Below, one piece after another: positions 1-11,834 of a stretch of 64,000 bases of DNA. A model generated the notes under the pieces. The model was not told where the DNA came from. It did not search any database and worked only from the letters and a program-made list of their open reading frames with translations. How positions within the stretch are numbered: position 1 is the first letter of the stretch; each line of letters opens with the position of its first letter. The position numbers and the translations under genes are program-made. The stretch is from Macrocystis pyrifera (lineage: Eukaryota > Sar > Phaeophyceae > Laminariales > Laminariaceae). The stretch is from assembly GCA_031763025.1 (NCBI GenBank), contig JASSKH010000001.1, positions 6,877,024-6,941,023 of the forward strand, in the 5' to 3' direction.

Positions 1-132
1 ACGACGCGCATGGCCGCGGGCCCCGAGAGCAGCGAGGGCCAGACTCGGGGGGAGCTGGTTCAAACGCTGTGGAAGACGGCGTTGGCGGCAGGGGCTACGC
101 AGACCTTGCTCGCGTCTCCTAGCTTTGCGGAG
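1..132 (+). CDS. FKBP gene, first visible exon (targeting signal)
   Basis: Frame is open from the left edge; the ATG at 10 may be internal. It encodes a Gln/Leu/Ala-rich stretch ending in LLASPSFAE, and the donor is GAG|GTATGC. The phase 0 end fits the next exon. I cannot tell whether the protein begins here or upstream. Confidence 0.6.
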
Positions 133-3100
133 GTATGCCAATCACATAACATGAACATGACTCAACTTACGTTAGTTCCGAGTCACTTTGGGCACAGTCA
201 GAAAGCATCAGATCTGAGACCGCCATCCGACCATATCAACTATGTCCGGAAATGTAAGAAACAATTAACGCATTCATGTCAATATTAAAACGGTCCTTAC
301 AATTTCGGACAGATTCGTATACACTATACTTTCGGTGCCTTGGACCTTGGTAGGACAGATCATGATCTACTGCTGCTTCTATTATTCTCAGTTTGTAGAA
401 CTGAGTCTCTGTTTTGCAATCTTGTCTGTCTGTTTGTCTGACCGCAGCCACAAGGCAACTCCAATCCTCGCAAAATCTGTTCCCAAACCGCTCGCGACGT
501 TGAGTTGTATACCGCGCGAATCGATGGCGGACACACATACAAGCAGCCTGGACCAACTTTCAGATTCAACGGAACCCTGCACCTTGAGCTACGCGACCCA
601 GCCTCACCGGGGGGCCAACCACTTGTGGACAATCGCTTGTGCCAGAGTCGGCACGAGCAGCGAAATATTTCGCAAATTGGCGACGACAGCTCATCGATCA
701 TAATAACAAAAGTGGGATCACCTTGCAGAAGCATTGCTCGCTTAGCGCGTTTGGTTAACGGTGTTATTGAGGTCGTTGCCTGCCGCTCGCAAACGGCCGT
801 GCAAGGGCGCTTCTGGCTGCAAGGTCTTGACTCCATGGAGTTTGCAATCTATTATGTAGCGTTTTTCGACAGGGTCGCTTCCGGCTCTACAGTAAATCGG
901 AGTAATCAAACAGGCAACAACAGCAACTGTCAAAGCAGCAGCAAACAGCTCGAGCCATGCGCTTTCCTCGTCTCGTCGACTCATACGAGTACTACTACTG
1001 CTGTGTCCGTCTCGAATGGCAAAAAATGGGCTTTTTCCAGGTTTGGGAGGATACCGTAGGACGCCGTCGGCAAGCCCTTGCCCCCTAGAGCATGCATCCA
1101 CCTCATTTCTTCGAGCCCGTCATCTATACTAGTTGATCTTGCCCGCCACCGCGCGGGTTGCCCGTGGGCTGAGTCTCTGTCGAGATCGAGCGTCTATCGT
1201 GTATCGTCGCACCAGCTGAAATAATACTTTTTGGTGTAGTTCGCGTTTCCATTCGCATACTATAGCAGGTCTTTTACAGTACAACATGAGTGGGTTACTT
1301 TTTGTGCCACAGCAAAATTATCTACGAGTACTATTACTGTACTACTGTATCCGTCTCGAATGGCGAAAAAATTGCATACTATCGCAGGTCTTTTACAGCA
1401 GCGAAAGGCAAAAAACGTTTTTTTTTTTTCAGGTTTGGCAGGATACCGTAGGACGCCGCCGGCAGCAGTGGATTAATTTATACTTTTCGCCTTATTTGTG
1501 TGCGATCCTCATCGTATGTTTCGGTACTCGCAAATAATAACCCGCCAGTTGAAAATACATGTCAATCTGTCGAATGTGTAACAACCCACCAAATGTTTTT
1601 CATTGGCCAACACATCGTCGTCATTCGCATACTATAGCAGTAGAGCCTGGTATCAGTATAGGGCTACCCTATATTTACCCCCGATACGATATGATATTTC
1701 CATAGTACTTAGTCATGTTTTTTGCCCCCTAGAGCATGCACCCACCTCATTTCTCATTTGGCCAACAACAACTTCGCATACCATAGCACAAGCAGGTATT
1801 TTACTTTACAACAACAGGAGTGGATTACTTCTTGCGCGACAACAAAATTATCTACGAGAAATTATCTACGAGAGCAGCTAGTTGATTACTTTCTACTTTT
1901 CGCCTTTATTTGTATTTTGCGATCCTCGTCGCATGGTTCGGTACTCGCAAAAAGAATGACCCAAAATTGCATACTATCGTAGGTCTTTTACATCAGCAGA
2001 TAGTTGTTTACTTTCTACTTTGCGCCTTTATTTGTATTTTGCGATCCTCATCGTATATTTCGGTACTCGCAAGAATAATAACCCGGCAGTTGAAAATACG
2101 TCAATCTGTCGAATGTGTGACAACACGCAAAAAAAAAGGGTTTTTTCAGGTTTGGGAGGATACCGTAGGACGCCGGCGGCAAAAGCTCTTGCCCCCTAGA
2201 GCATGCATCCACCTCAGTTCTCATTTCGCCAACAACAACTATTTCGCGGTACAGAGATCTCTTGTCAATCTGTCGTTTACTTGTTGTAATAAACAACCGA
2301 CATGTTTTGCTTTGGCCAAGAGAGCGTAGTCAGCTTTCTGACTGATTGCTGGAGATCTGTCCCCGTTCATGTTTCGTTTTTCATTGGCCAACAGTCTTGT
2401 ATTTAGCCCTGCAACCCCAATTACACCTCAATGATATCCATCCCATTGCTGTGGTACTAGTGCGGGTGCTCGTGCCGTCTTCGTGTGCTGCTGCTGGATA
2501 TATGTCCCCGCCGAGTACTATAACAAGTGGTACCGATAGTCAACAAGTAGACGCTCTGCCTGAGCCAAGCACAGCACTCTGGGGTTCCGTCTGTGCTGGT
2601 CCCGACTGGCCTCTCCCGTCACTCTCAACAACTCCACCTGCGACTTCACAAAAAAGAGACAAGCAAACTGAAAACAGCGCTCGAATGCATTTCATCGAGG
2701 GCAATAACACTTTAATAATAGGTACCTGGTATCGTTTTAGCCTGACTGCATGATGCATGATAAGTTACTATTAATATTATTACGGGAGTCCATAGTAAAT
2801 AGGACCAAATATTGTCAGTAAAAATTGGCCCCCGTAATAATGCCAGGGACGACAGCCGCGGGTTACGCCAACTACAGCTTCTATGTCTGTGCCTCCACCC
2901 GCCCACGCCCACGGCCATGCATGGTGTGCATGTGCCTGCACCCGCCCACGACCACGGCCATGCATGGTATCGAGTACCATTCCCCCACCCTCCGCTCTCC
3001 ACCCCTTCCCGCCTTCCTTGCGAGCTGTGTGGCGTCTTGCGATATGTTAGATTTTGTCCGGCATGGACTTTTTAGACGATTATCACTCCTTGAGACTACA

Positions 3101-6100
3101 TACAAACAGCAGTGCATACAATCTATTCTGTGACTAGCCTGCCGCACTGAATCTTGGGATTGCCTCGCGGCAGCAGTCGGGACCGAGGACGATGCACCCA
3201 CATGGCCTGTGGATTGCATAACGATGATTAGCCCCCCTAATCCTGTTGGACTCTGTTGTGCTGTTACGTTGCAAAGGGTTGCGTAGCAGCAAGCAGTGCA
3301 GCACTGGTGCGAGAGTTGACGGCCAGACAACAGCGAAATATATACCGGTACTATGTGACAGAGGCGTGGGTACGAGAGTTTGCGCAGGGGTGAAGGGCGG
3401 CAAATGCGGGCTGGCTATATTCGGAAGATGCCTCCAGACTCTATAGCACCTGGTGTCGAAGAATGCCTCCGCCGAGCCTTCAGGACCGACGCACCCATCT
3501 GGAAACTACTGTTAGGCTCGTGGCTCCTCCCTCTTCCGATTGCACTCTGCAAATCGAACTGTGATCCTGCAGCAGAAGACTACGAGTACGGCATACCAGT
3601 GTGGAATAGTACCTTCAGTGAAAGCGTTGCCTATTCTGAGTCAACACTATTAGTGTCAAAACTATTTGTGCAGCTGTACGTGCAGGCTGGTGGCAAAAGT
3701 GAGCCGCCCGCTGACTGTAAGCACCAGTGTAGATTACAGCAGCAATGCCTCTACGACCATCGGTTTCCGGTAGAAACTATGTTTCGTTCCAAGTACACAC
3801 GAACAGGAGAACACCTGCGTGTATAAGTTAGCTCTTCCAAGCAGATGTCCTCTCTCTCGTCTACACTGCAGCAATAATTCGTGCAGGAGAGCAAGCAAGC
3901 CGCACAAGATGAACACATCCGACGCCGCCGGAACACGCAATACAATCGATAGCTAATCACTACCAGACCTGGTACAACGTGTAATATACCACCCCACCCT
4001 AAACCATACAATACAATACCAAACCATACCATACCATACCATACCATATCATACCATACCATACCATACCACCCCGTCCCATCCCATTCTATGATTCCGT
4101 CCTGTCTCCATTCCATATCCTATCCCGCCATGCCATCCCATTACCATGCCAAGGGCATGTCGATGTCCATCGATCTCAATCAATTCATATAAATCTAAAC
4201 CACAACTTATAAATATGAGTAGACGTAAAAAGCGGCAACAGCGCACAATGTTTCAGTTTTTGAAATCGCTTCTGTCGCGAACTGCGTCCGAAACAACAAC
4301 GTAGCGACGATTCTTCCGCGGGCCGGCCAAGCCATAGCCCCCTACCCCACACCCCTTCGCGCTCCCCTCTCTCCCGTTTCGGCAACGTGTGCTACTCGGC
4401 AGGACACCACGGTGACCGCAAGCGGGCTCAAGATCAAGAAGCTGGTCAATGGCAAGGGTCCCATGGTGGAGATCGGCGACCTGGTCGGCGTTCGCTTCAA
4501 AGGCAACTACGGCACCTACGAGTTCGACAACATCTTCACCACCGCCGAGCCGTACTACATGCGCGCGGGGGTGGCCACCCTTGTACCGGTAAGCGCGACA
4601 TGTGGTAAGCGCGACATGTGGTTTGTGCTGCTATTGGTTACCTGGTACGGACCATGTAATAGGAGATATAAACAGGAGCCCGGTCGTTTGGGCTCGTCAC
4701 GACCTCTGTAGATTTTATTTTACTCGTTTTCGTGCAGGAGAGGTCAGTCAAAGGGTCAAACCGCGGTCTCTTATTGCGGGGGGGCATGGTGGGGGGGCAT
4801 GGTGATACATACTGGTAGTAATACATATCACTCTGTCCCGAAATATAGAGACTATTTCTGAACGAATATTCAATACAAAATTTTATTATATTTCTGGACA
4901 GAGTGGTAGTAATCACTGCCCACGATAGACCCAAAAACCTTGTATCCCGCTGTATCAACAAACCATGTTTGGCTATCACTACTACTATTGATAATATGCT
5001 CTCTCGTAATAGTAGCTTATTCGTTGAGGGCTACGTGCGGAGCTTCCTCGCGTCGTAACGCTTGTTCTCGCGAAACGGAACGTTCAAACCCTACTCTGAA
5101 CTGTAGCCGCACACGCAGTCCGCGGACAACAAGCTGCTGTGGTCTGTCTGTGATCTGTGAGGCTTGAGTTCAGAGTCCACTCATTCGTTTTTTCAAGGTT
5201 AGGATTCCCACTTGTATGATCTAGATACTTCAGGGCAGATATATTTCTGCTGCCGGGTGTGAACCGTGTAGCAGGTAACCTGCATATGATCTACAGTTGT
5301 ACATGTTTCCTGCGTTGGTTCTGTACTAAGCAGACCTTGCACAACCTCTCGTACTATCGGCAGGCGCGGAGCTAGATCATCCATATCATGATATCATGTG
5401 TCCGACATGTTGAAACTTGGCCCAAGTTCGACAAAAGGTTGAAATATACTTCACACTATCCTTGACTCTACAGCACCGACCGCCTGGGGGTTTCTCGTTG
5501 AAAGAATCCTGCCTGAGAAATTCTGGCTGCGAAAATTCTCGCAGTGAAGATTCAGCAGGAGAAGTTTGTGTACACTATCATCCGCTTTGTCGAGGCTGGG
5601 TCGCATCGCAGTAATCCCTCCGGACGTAGATGTCTCGTTGAGTTCGAGGTCATACCGCTGACCGAAAGAATAAAATTCGTTCTATTTGTTTTTGCAATAC
5701 CTGCTCCGCTGTCCGTTCCTGCCTTCAAAGGGTGTGGAGGAGGCCTTGTTGTTGATGAAGGTGGGCGACAAGTGGCTGCTCACGTGCCCCCCCGCCCTCG
5801 CGTTCGGAAACAAGGGTCGCCCCCCTAGCCCCGGGAGGCCGAGGTGAGGCGTTTTCCGGTTCATTTTTTGTTTGAACTATCGGTTGCTTAGGTTTAATGT
5901 TTTTTAGGGGTTGAAGGTTTTTCTTCCGTGTTTTGTTTTTGTTGTTGCTTTCTTCCGGCTTCGTATGTCTTTTTATTCTTAGTTTTGTGCTCGGGTGCAG
6001 TGTTAAGTAATTGGGAACGTTTTGTAGATGGTTCGCCCTTCGCATATTAACTGAAAGGTCTCCTTGAGCAAGGTTCGAACGATGTTTTGTTTTACCCCAG

Positions 6101-6761
6101 ACAAAAATTCGCACGTACTCTAATTTCGAGTAATTTGTTCCAGACAAGGAAGGTGCATCGCATATATCCTCAACAGGTGTGAGCAGTTGTACCGTGCGAG
6201 AGAGTTTGTGGTGTTCACATCATAGGTCCGATGATTTCTGGGCTTAGGGTTGGAGAAGGGTCATTTTCGCAGCAGCTTTTTAATATATAAATCGGTGAAT
6301 AGACTCTTGCTATACGATAGGGCAGCATTTTTTTACCTTGTGAGGCAAATGTTTTCTGACTGACGGGGCTTCGCCTCAACCCAATGAGAACTGCACTCCC
6401 GTTTTGGGGACAAGCAACTCAAATTATAAATAGTCTGTCTCCAAAGCGGGACTGCGGTCTTAAAAGGGATAGCCGAGGGAAAAGCTTCAGAAAATCTTAG
6501 GTGCCCCCGTATGGAAGCATGCATCAAAACAAACTTTCAAGTCGCCCGCCTTCAGCCCCGACTCCGACGCCCCTCCCCCCGCCTTCAACGCCCACCGTGT
6601 ATTGCCGTGTGCCTCTCCTCTCCTTTGTCGGCAGGATCCCCCCCGGGGCGGAGGTGGAGTACACGTTGGAGCTGGTGGCGTTGCCTGGAAAGGAGGAGGA
6701 CCTCGTCCTCACGCGCGACGGCCTTTACGCCTTTACCGGCGACGCCTTCGACTCCGCCTAA
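1..6761 (+). CDS. FKBP-type peptidyl-prolyl cis-trans isomerase, probable thylakoid lumen protein (5' partial, exons 1-132, 4403-4588, 5731-5843, 6635-6761)
   Basis: The joined exons read as one FKBP domain. The family catalyses cis-trans isomerisation of prolyl bonds and assists folding. Visible FKBP landmarks in order are VRFKGNYGTYEFDN, LVPGVEEALLLMKVG, ALAFGNKGRPPSPGRPR and IPPGAEVEYTLELVAL, followed by a short tail ending GDAFDSA. The first visible exon encodes a hydrophobic Ala-rich stretch ending LLASPSFAE, which looks like a thylakoid-transfer signal with an A-x-A type cleavage site; lumenal location is therefore inferred. Phases agree at all three junctions (0, 0, 2). The Trp that usually floors the FKBP pocket (GWEE) is Val here (GVEE), so catalysis could be weak. 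An ATG lies at position 10, but the reading frame is open to the left edge, so the true start and plastid signal may lie outside the window. The 4.3-kb first intron is repeat-rich. Confidence 0.85.
1010..2330. repeat. Local complex tandem duplication
   Basis: A module reading CAGGTTTGGGAGGATACCGT..CGTCGGCAA..CCCCCTAGAGCATGC recurs near 1038-1110, 1428-1465 (partial), 1722-1760 (partial) and 2147-2228. A second module with GCATACTATCGCAGGTCTTT and TCCTCATCGTATGTTTCGGT recurs near 1370, 1505, 1920 and 2045. Units are degenerate and rearranged. Confidence 0.75.
2779..2840 (+). mobile_element. MITE family 1, short deletion copy
   Basis: The left end reads TTACGGGAGTCCATAGTAAA and the right end GGCCCCCGTAATA. 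The middle and inner right end present in other copies are missing. Confidence 0.75.
3985..4140. repeat. (ACCAT)n pentanucleotide tract
   Basis: A nearly pure ACCAT/ATACC run at about 4010-4070, with degenerate flanks (CCCATTCC-type) to 4140. Confidence 0.9.
4403..4588 (+). CDS. FKBP gene, exon with N-terminal half of the FKBP domain
   Basis: The acceptor is CTCGGCAG|GACACC and the donor is CTTGTACCG|GTAAGC. The exon has 62 codons, phase 0 at both ends, from VTASGLKIKKLVNGKG through the first beta strands of the FKBP fold. The donor is followed at once by a second identical 16-base copy of itself (see findings). Confidence 0.88.
4589..4620 (+). repeat. 16-base tandem duplication of a 5' splice site
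   Basis: GTAAGCGCGACATGTG occurs twice back to back, starting exactly at the first base of the intron. Either GTAAGC could serve as donor; use of the second would add 16 bases and shift the frame. Confidence 0.9.
4621..5730 (+). other. FKBP intron 2 content
   Basis: This intron holds a GATC-rich element fragment at about 5199-5410. The stretch 4800-4900 contains ATATCACTCTGTCCCGAAAT and a partly complementary copy further on (TTTCTGGACAGAGTGGTAGT), a possible short inverted repeat. No coding signal was found. Confidence 0.55.
5199..5410. repeat. GATC-rich dispersed element, fragment
   Basis: It shares CTTGTATGATCTAG, CTTCAGGGCAGA, GCCGGGTG and CTGCACAACCTC-like blocks with the fuller copy at 43354-43662, in the same order. 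Confidence 0.6.
5731..5843 (+). CDS. FKBP gene, exon with the central helix and flap
   Basis: The acceptor is TTCAAAG|GGTGTG and the donor is CCGAG|GTGAGG. It encodes GVEEALLLMKVGDKWLLT and ALAFGNKGRPPSPGRPR, the helix and the 80s loop of FKBPs. It ends in phase 2 and joins the last exon as Arg. Confidence 0.9.
5844..6634 (+). other. FKBP intron 3 content
   Basis: T-rich intron with one copy of the CTGCAGTCCCGTTTTGG family at about 6385-6468. The donor region contains the motif GGCGTTTTC shared with several other introns here. Confidence 0.55.
6385..6468. mobile_element. Short inverted-repeat element family 2
   Basis: The left end reads AACTGCACTCCCGTTTTGGG and the right end GTCTCCAAAGCGGGACTGCG, which are inverted copies of each other. 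The middle is A/T-rich. About ten further copies occur in the window. Confidence 0.7.
6635..6761 (+). CDS. FKBP gene, last exon and stop codon
   Basis: The acceptor is GTCGGCAG|GATCCC. It encodes the last FKBP strand (IPPGAEVEYTLELVAL) and an acidic tail ending GDAFDSA, with stop TAA at 6759-6761. A C-rich then (GC)n stretch follows directly. Confidence 0.9.
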
Positions 6762-6837
6762 CCCCCCCCCCCCGCGCGCGCGCAGCGGAATTTGGCGCGA
6801 GTATCACACGCCTGGGACGGCGGGAAGCTTAGGTTTG

Positions 6838-7165
6838 TACGTGTTCGATATAGCTTGTCGTCTCACCGAACAGCCTTATCGATAAGGGCTGGGGGCTGTT
6901 CGATGCAGTTTATCTTTTACCCAACAGCCTATCGATAAGGGCGTGGCGCTGCTTGACATAGCTTGTCTTACCGACTAGTAGCCTATCAGTAAGCGCCGAG
7001 CTTTTCGGGGTGTTTGATACAGATTTTTCGCCGACAAGTCTATTTGATAACGGCTTGGGGCTGTTCGACGCAATTTATAGGTTTTGTGTCACCGAACAGC
7101 CCGTCAATATAGGCCTGTGACGATGTTCGATGAAGATTGTCTCGCTGAACATCCTGTCAACAGCA
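6838..7165. repeat. Minisatellite, ~60-base unit
   Basis: About five degenerate units carrying ACCGAACAGCCTATCGATA, AGGGCTGGGGGCTGTTCGA and a TTTAT..TTT spacer. The unit contains the inverted pair CGAACAGCC / GGCTGTTCG and so could fold into hairpins. It starts 77 bases after the FKBP stop, possibly inside the 3' UTR. Confidence 0.85.
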
Positions 7166-8799
7166 GTGCTAACTGAACATGGGGGCGGCGTCTGTACTCA
7201 GAGGATAGTACTACAGGTGATTGCCTGGAAGCAAATTGCGGTGTACTTTGACGAGACCGGGCTTGTGGGCGCGTCAATGCTTGTTTGGGCCGTAATGTGC
7301 TGGTTTTAGTGTGGAGGGGCGGCCAGTCAAGGAAGAAAACCGCATTCTCTTATGTACCGGTAGCATATTTTTGCTTAAAAGCGCGCCCGGACGTGACACG
7401 TGACGTACGTATCGTATCCTAGATAATATTTTTAGCCTTGACAGGACCGTGCCCGCCTGATATTTTCTACGCACCTACATATACATGGCGCTTAGCTTTT
7501 ACAGGATCACTACGTATTGCTGGCCGGTTATTAGCTATAGTATCGGCACTTAGTATATGGTACTCGTACATATTATACGCCGTTTCATGTTAGCAGGATA
7601 TTGCCGGCCGGTTGTTTGCGTGGAGCGGGAGTGGACGCGTTTGTTTAGTTTTCGTCGTTAGCGTCCTGGGTTAAATCGGACGTGTGTCTCGACCGGGAGA
7701 AGGCTTACGCAGCGGGAGTGGGGTGCCCGCAACGTCATGTAGAAACGTTTGTCGAAAAAGCTGTAGACACGGTAGAAGCGTGAGGCAGAATGGCGTTCTC
7801 GGTGCGAACGTGCGCGCGCTCGTGTGCGTGCGGGGGTATGAGGCTTACAGCCAGGCTTTCTGCGGTTTCAAGGTTTCCCAAAGGTAGACGGTAGCACTAC
7901 CTGGTGTGTTGTTGTCGAGGCGGTAAGGGAGCGGGCGCAGCGCAGAAGCTTGGGCGGTGGTGAGTAGTCCCGCCGTTGCCCTTCGGTGCGCGCTGGAAAT
8001 CAGCGCGCTTGCCCCCTTCTCACATAAATAGACGCTATTTTCTTTAAATAGACCCTGTTTTCCATGATTTGACGCTCTGTGGAGGTGAGCGTTGAGTGCC
8101 TATCCCACCAATAATAGTTGACGATGTCGTCTCAGTAAGCCTTTTCTTCTCCCAAACGCGCCAGCACGCTACAGTGAGTAGTTTACGGTGCGAAGGGGCG
8201 AGACACAATTTTATGCTCCGGCTCGATTCGCAGTTGGGTCTGGCTGCATGTGAAATTGCGGGTCGTGTTCGTTGTTGATGTTGGACAAAAAGAGATGAAT
8301 TGTCACGGGCTGACATGTCTTTTTTTTACTTTCTTGCCAAAACATAAGAGACACTGGAAACTGGAAACTTTGGCGATTTTCCAACGAGTGTCTGAAATGT
8401 ATGCGTTGCCGCTCGGGTAGATTTTACATCCTCGCGACGTTCATAATAACGTAACCGGTGACCGAGCACGCGCATGTAGCGTTGCCGCCCCACGAGCTCG
8501 ACTTCGATGTTGTAACTAAAATCGGTTGCCTAAGGGCACACTCCTCGGAAACACATGTGAAACGTCTGTTGAAACTTTTTGGTGAAATACGTCGTAGCAG
8601 ATACCTTGGAGTCATCACGTGTACGATGCATAAAACTGTATAGTGTGTTTGCACACAAACTTTGTCCCGGACACCATGCCCTGCATCTCACGTGTCCTGC
8701 TAACAGCAGCGCTCGCTCATCTGGCCGCCGTAGCATTGCCATTTTCGATGCCTCGCTTCTTGTGTACGCCTCGGTGGGGTACAAAGGGTTCGCATCTCG

Positions 8800-9075
8800 C
8801 GGTCAGATCATCTACAGATCATCGCTTCCCTCCTCATGGTTAATCTAGATCTTTCAAGGCGGATAGATCGTCTATTCCCGATCTTGCCGGGTGGGACCCG
8901 TAAAACCTGCATGATGTAGCACGTGTTTTTTCTGGGTTGTACCTGTACTATGCTGCAGACCCTGCACAACCTTTCACAACGGCAGAGATGGGGAACTACA
9001 GTAGGTTATCTACGTAGATAGATCAGATGGATCATGGATAATCTGTCTGATCTGTTCAAGATGTGCAAGTGTTGT
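8800..9075. repeat. GATC-rich dispersed element
   Basis: Blocks in order are CATCTACAGATCATC, CTTTCAAGGCGGATAGA, TTGCCGGGTGGGA, TCTGGGTTGTACCTGTACTA, CCTGCACAACC and ATCTGTCTGATCTGTTCA. All recur in the copy at 43354-43662. Confidence 0.7.
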
Positions 9076-10074
9076 ATTACGGGGGAACATAGAAATAGTG
9101 ATCAGGACGAAAATATTGTGTGTAGACGTAGGGGGCTACCCGGCTTTAGTGTATATCGTGGTTTCTGAATACTATTCCCCATCCGTAGTCGCGTATGACT
9201 GTACGCGCGTTTTTTCTCGGTCCGCCTGGCGATATAGTCCTGGTACAGGACTTCATTCAAGCTGGATGCCCTGTGCGTTTGTTGAGTCAATCAAGCTTGC
9301 CCATTACGCCTGTCCCAACAAAGGACGTTGTACAGCAGACGATTCGTCCAAAAGCAAAATTATCATCGACCAAACGATCAATAACTTTGGTGTTTTCAAC
9401 CATCTACGAGCAGCGTGAGCCCTTAGCAATACGGATAAGGTCATGTTGCGGCCGGCGTGCCGTGCGACTCGTTGCATTGTATCTCAGACACCACTTTGTA
9501 TTATCCCCCAATCACGCAGTGGCCGATGCTGTAGTCGTCACTTCTTACTGCCATTTTCCCCCTCTGACGTCCGCTGCTGCAGACACCACACTCCCGGCAT
9601 ACTGTTGTAGTTCCCATAACCGTTAGCGTAAATTCCAAAGGGGCCATTAGCCAGTAGACTTCTATACGGTACGGCCAAACTTGAAGTAAAATGCGAACAC
9701 GCGTAATATATGTATATATACCCGCATCACTACCGAATATAAAATAAACCAAATTAAACAAAGCGAACAATGGCGTAAAGCAAACCTAAATACAGTAGTA
9801 CGTGAAGCGAAACCCACCTCCGCCAACCACCGACCTGAAGGCAACGTGTTCCTCTACCAACCACAGACGTGATACACTACTGTACTACATATTGACGCGA
9901 GACCGAAAATAATGCCCCAAATGGCATAGACGTGGTTCATTCCCCGGCGAAAACGATTCCGATGTTGTTCAAAAAGAACAGGTTGCTGGTGCCCACTGTC
10001 GGCAACACAACGTGGCTCATAACCTGTCGGCACTGCAGCAGTAGAGCATTTAGTAGTGACACCGCTTCTGCAGA

Positions 10075-10250
10075 ACAGTAGCTAGCGCTGAGTAGAGGTT
10101 CGGGTAGAGTAAGAACAGAATTGAATTATCATCTCAAAACAGCACAGGCGCGTCGAAGCTGCCGGTACCGACGGTTTCGTATCTAATCAAACCGCCATAC
10201 CATATAGTACAAAACTCAACATCCTACGGAATCGTTCTTGCACAACAAAT
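10075..10250. repeat. Dispersed repeat, second copy at 27795-27965
   Basis: Shared blocks are GCTGAGTAGAGG, TTCGGGTA, GACG.TTTCGT and AAACCGCCAT, ending in TTCTTGCAC. Similarity is moderate and order is preserved. Confidence 0.6.
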
Positions 10251-10977
10251 TTCATGACACCTTCCTGTGGTACGAATTTATCAACACTTCCCCTCAATGG
10301 AAATCGCATCGTCTCTGACAGATGTACTAAGAGTATACCTGACTATATTAATGCCCTGTGTTTCACAACAATTCGTTCAGATGATCCCCGAACGCTATAA
10401 CTGCGAGTACGTGAGCTCTTTTATGTACAGTGCACACGAGACACCGTGGTAATATGAGAACCCACGATATTCCGCATGCTTGGCGTCCAGAAAGACTCGA
10501 AAACACTCTTCGAAAACCGTTCCGGTAGAAGGACTTGATACCATCTCAAACGAACATATGGTGGATGCTGCAGGTAACCCGGTCAAGGTCTCTGCATCGC
10601 ATGATCGATGGTTGTGGTTCTAACACCAGGGAACACGGAAGAGTGGTCCATGGGGCTGAGCCAGATAACCACGCTCAACCCAGGGCCAGCCATGCTGAGG
10701 CACCAAAAGTATCCTAAATTTCCGCCACAAGATCAATATCCACACAGGAACCCGAAAGAATGTTACCACAGGCCGCCCGTCAGCCCAAAGCCACTGAAGA
10801 GCTCTCGTCCAACCAGTCAACAAAAGGCAGGATCAGTACCTGGCTCAATGATCAAGGCCGTCATTGGGCTGAACGATACGCCGCGTTTTGCATGTGTGCC
10901 CACTACACACCGCACTGTCTACAGCCCCCGACAGCCTCGCTAAACCGCTAGACCGCATTCAACACACCCCCTTAGAA

Positions 10978-11537
10978 GCATCGCCTGAGCAATTACCGAT
11001 TGAGTAATAATGACGACGATTGATGCTGTGACAAATGAAACGCCTCCGATTGAGTGATCACGCTCATTGGAATCATATCGATTGAGCATATTTACGCCGA
11101 TTGGTGCCGGTTGAGCATCACGCCGATTGGGGCTATAGGCACACCGATTGAAAGCACGTCTGTTGAAATCACGCCGACTGACATCATGTCGATTGGGCAG
11201 TAAAAACAGATTGAAACACCCTCACCGGTTGGCATCATGTCGATTGACATCACACCGATTGAGCGTCACGTCGATTGGGGAATCAAACAGATTATCACCG
11301 ATTGACATATTGCCGATTGATTAGCCACGCCGAATGGGTAATCAAACCGATAAGCCGAATGAGCAATCACGCCGACCGAACTCACGCCAATTGAGCAATC
11401 ACCAGATCAAAATTGCGCCGATTGAGCAATCACGCCAACGGAAATCACGTCGACCAAAAACAATCACACCGATTGAATAAAAGACTACGCCGATAAAAAT
11501 CAAACCGATGTGAAAAAAACATCACGCCGATTGAACG
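10978..11537. repeat. Minisatellite, ~17-18-base unit CACGCCGATTGAGCAAT
   Basis: About 30 degenerate units built on GCCGATTGAGCAATCA. The last units run into the final exon of the minus-strand methyltransferase gene, and one of them supplies its stop codon (see findings). Confidence 0.9.
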
Positions 11538-11834
11538 AACGGGGAGCAATCCCCGCCAAGAGCAAGCGGCTTATCCTGGTGCAAATCCCATAAGCCCATC
11601 CGGAGGTCGGACCGGCCCGCAGACTCGTCTTCGTACAAAGCGATGGGGGCTGGCAAACAGTACGGAGGTAGCGACAAGTTGATGTTGTGTCCCTCGGGAG
11701 GGACGAACGTTTCCGAGAGGTGGTTCTCGTCCGCTTCCATGAAAGTCGAGGCCATTAAGAAGCGAGCCCCGCTGGCCTGGATGTTCTCGAGCACTTTCAA
11801 ATTGTGGCGTGCCGGAAGGTGTAGCATCAGGTCC
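11522..11834 (-). CDS. Methyltransferase gene exon 3 and stop
   Basis: On the minus strand the acceptor is CATGCACAG|GGACC, preceded by a run of about 17 C residues as pyrimidine tract. It encodes DLMLHLPARHNLKVLENI, SGARFLMASTF, LPAPIALYEDESAGRSDL and ends SPFVQSA, stop TGA at 11524-11522 inside the minisatellite. Confidence 0.85.

Larger units (their letters stand above)
133..4402 (+). other. FKBP intron 1 (4.27 kb)
   Basis: A long intron with no coding signal I trust. It holds a locally duplicated block (about 1010-2330), a short MITE copy (2779-2840), a fragment of the SINE-like element tail (about 2930-2995) and an (ACCAT)n tract (3985-4140). Stretches 133-1000, 3000-3980 and 4140-4402 show nothing I can name. 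Confidence 0.6.
7166..10974. other. Intergenic stretch without a recognised gene
   Basis: No open frame here shows family features or exon-like codon bias. It holds a GATC-rich element (about 8800-9075), a degenerate MITE left end (about 9073-9125), a block at 9415-9600 that recurs loosely at 59915-60060, and a block at 10075-10250 that recurs at 27795-27965. Confidence 0.5.

Noticed and set aside
505..1059. 184-codon open frame in FKBP intron 1
   Set aside because: No family features, overlaps open frames on the other strand and runs into a repeated block.
10978..11537. CRISPR-like array
   Set aside because: Units are contiguous and degenerate with no unique spacers, in eukaryotic DNA; it is a minisatellite.
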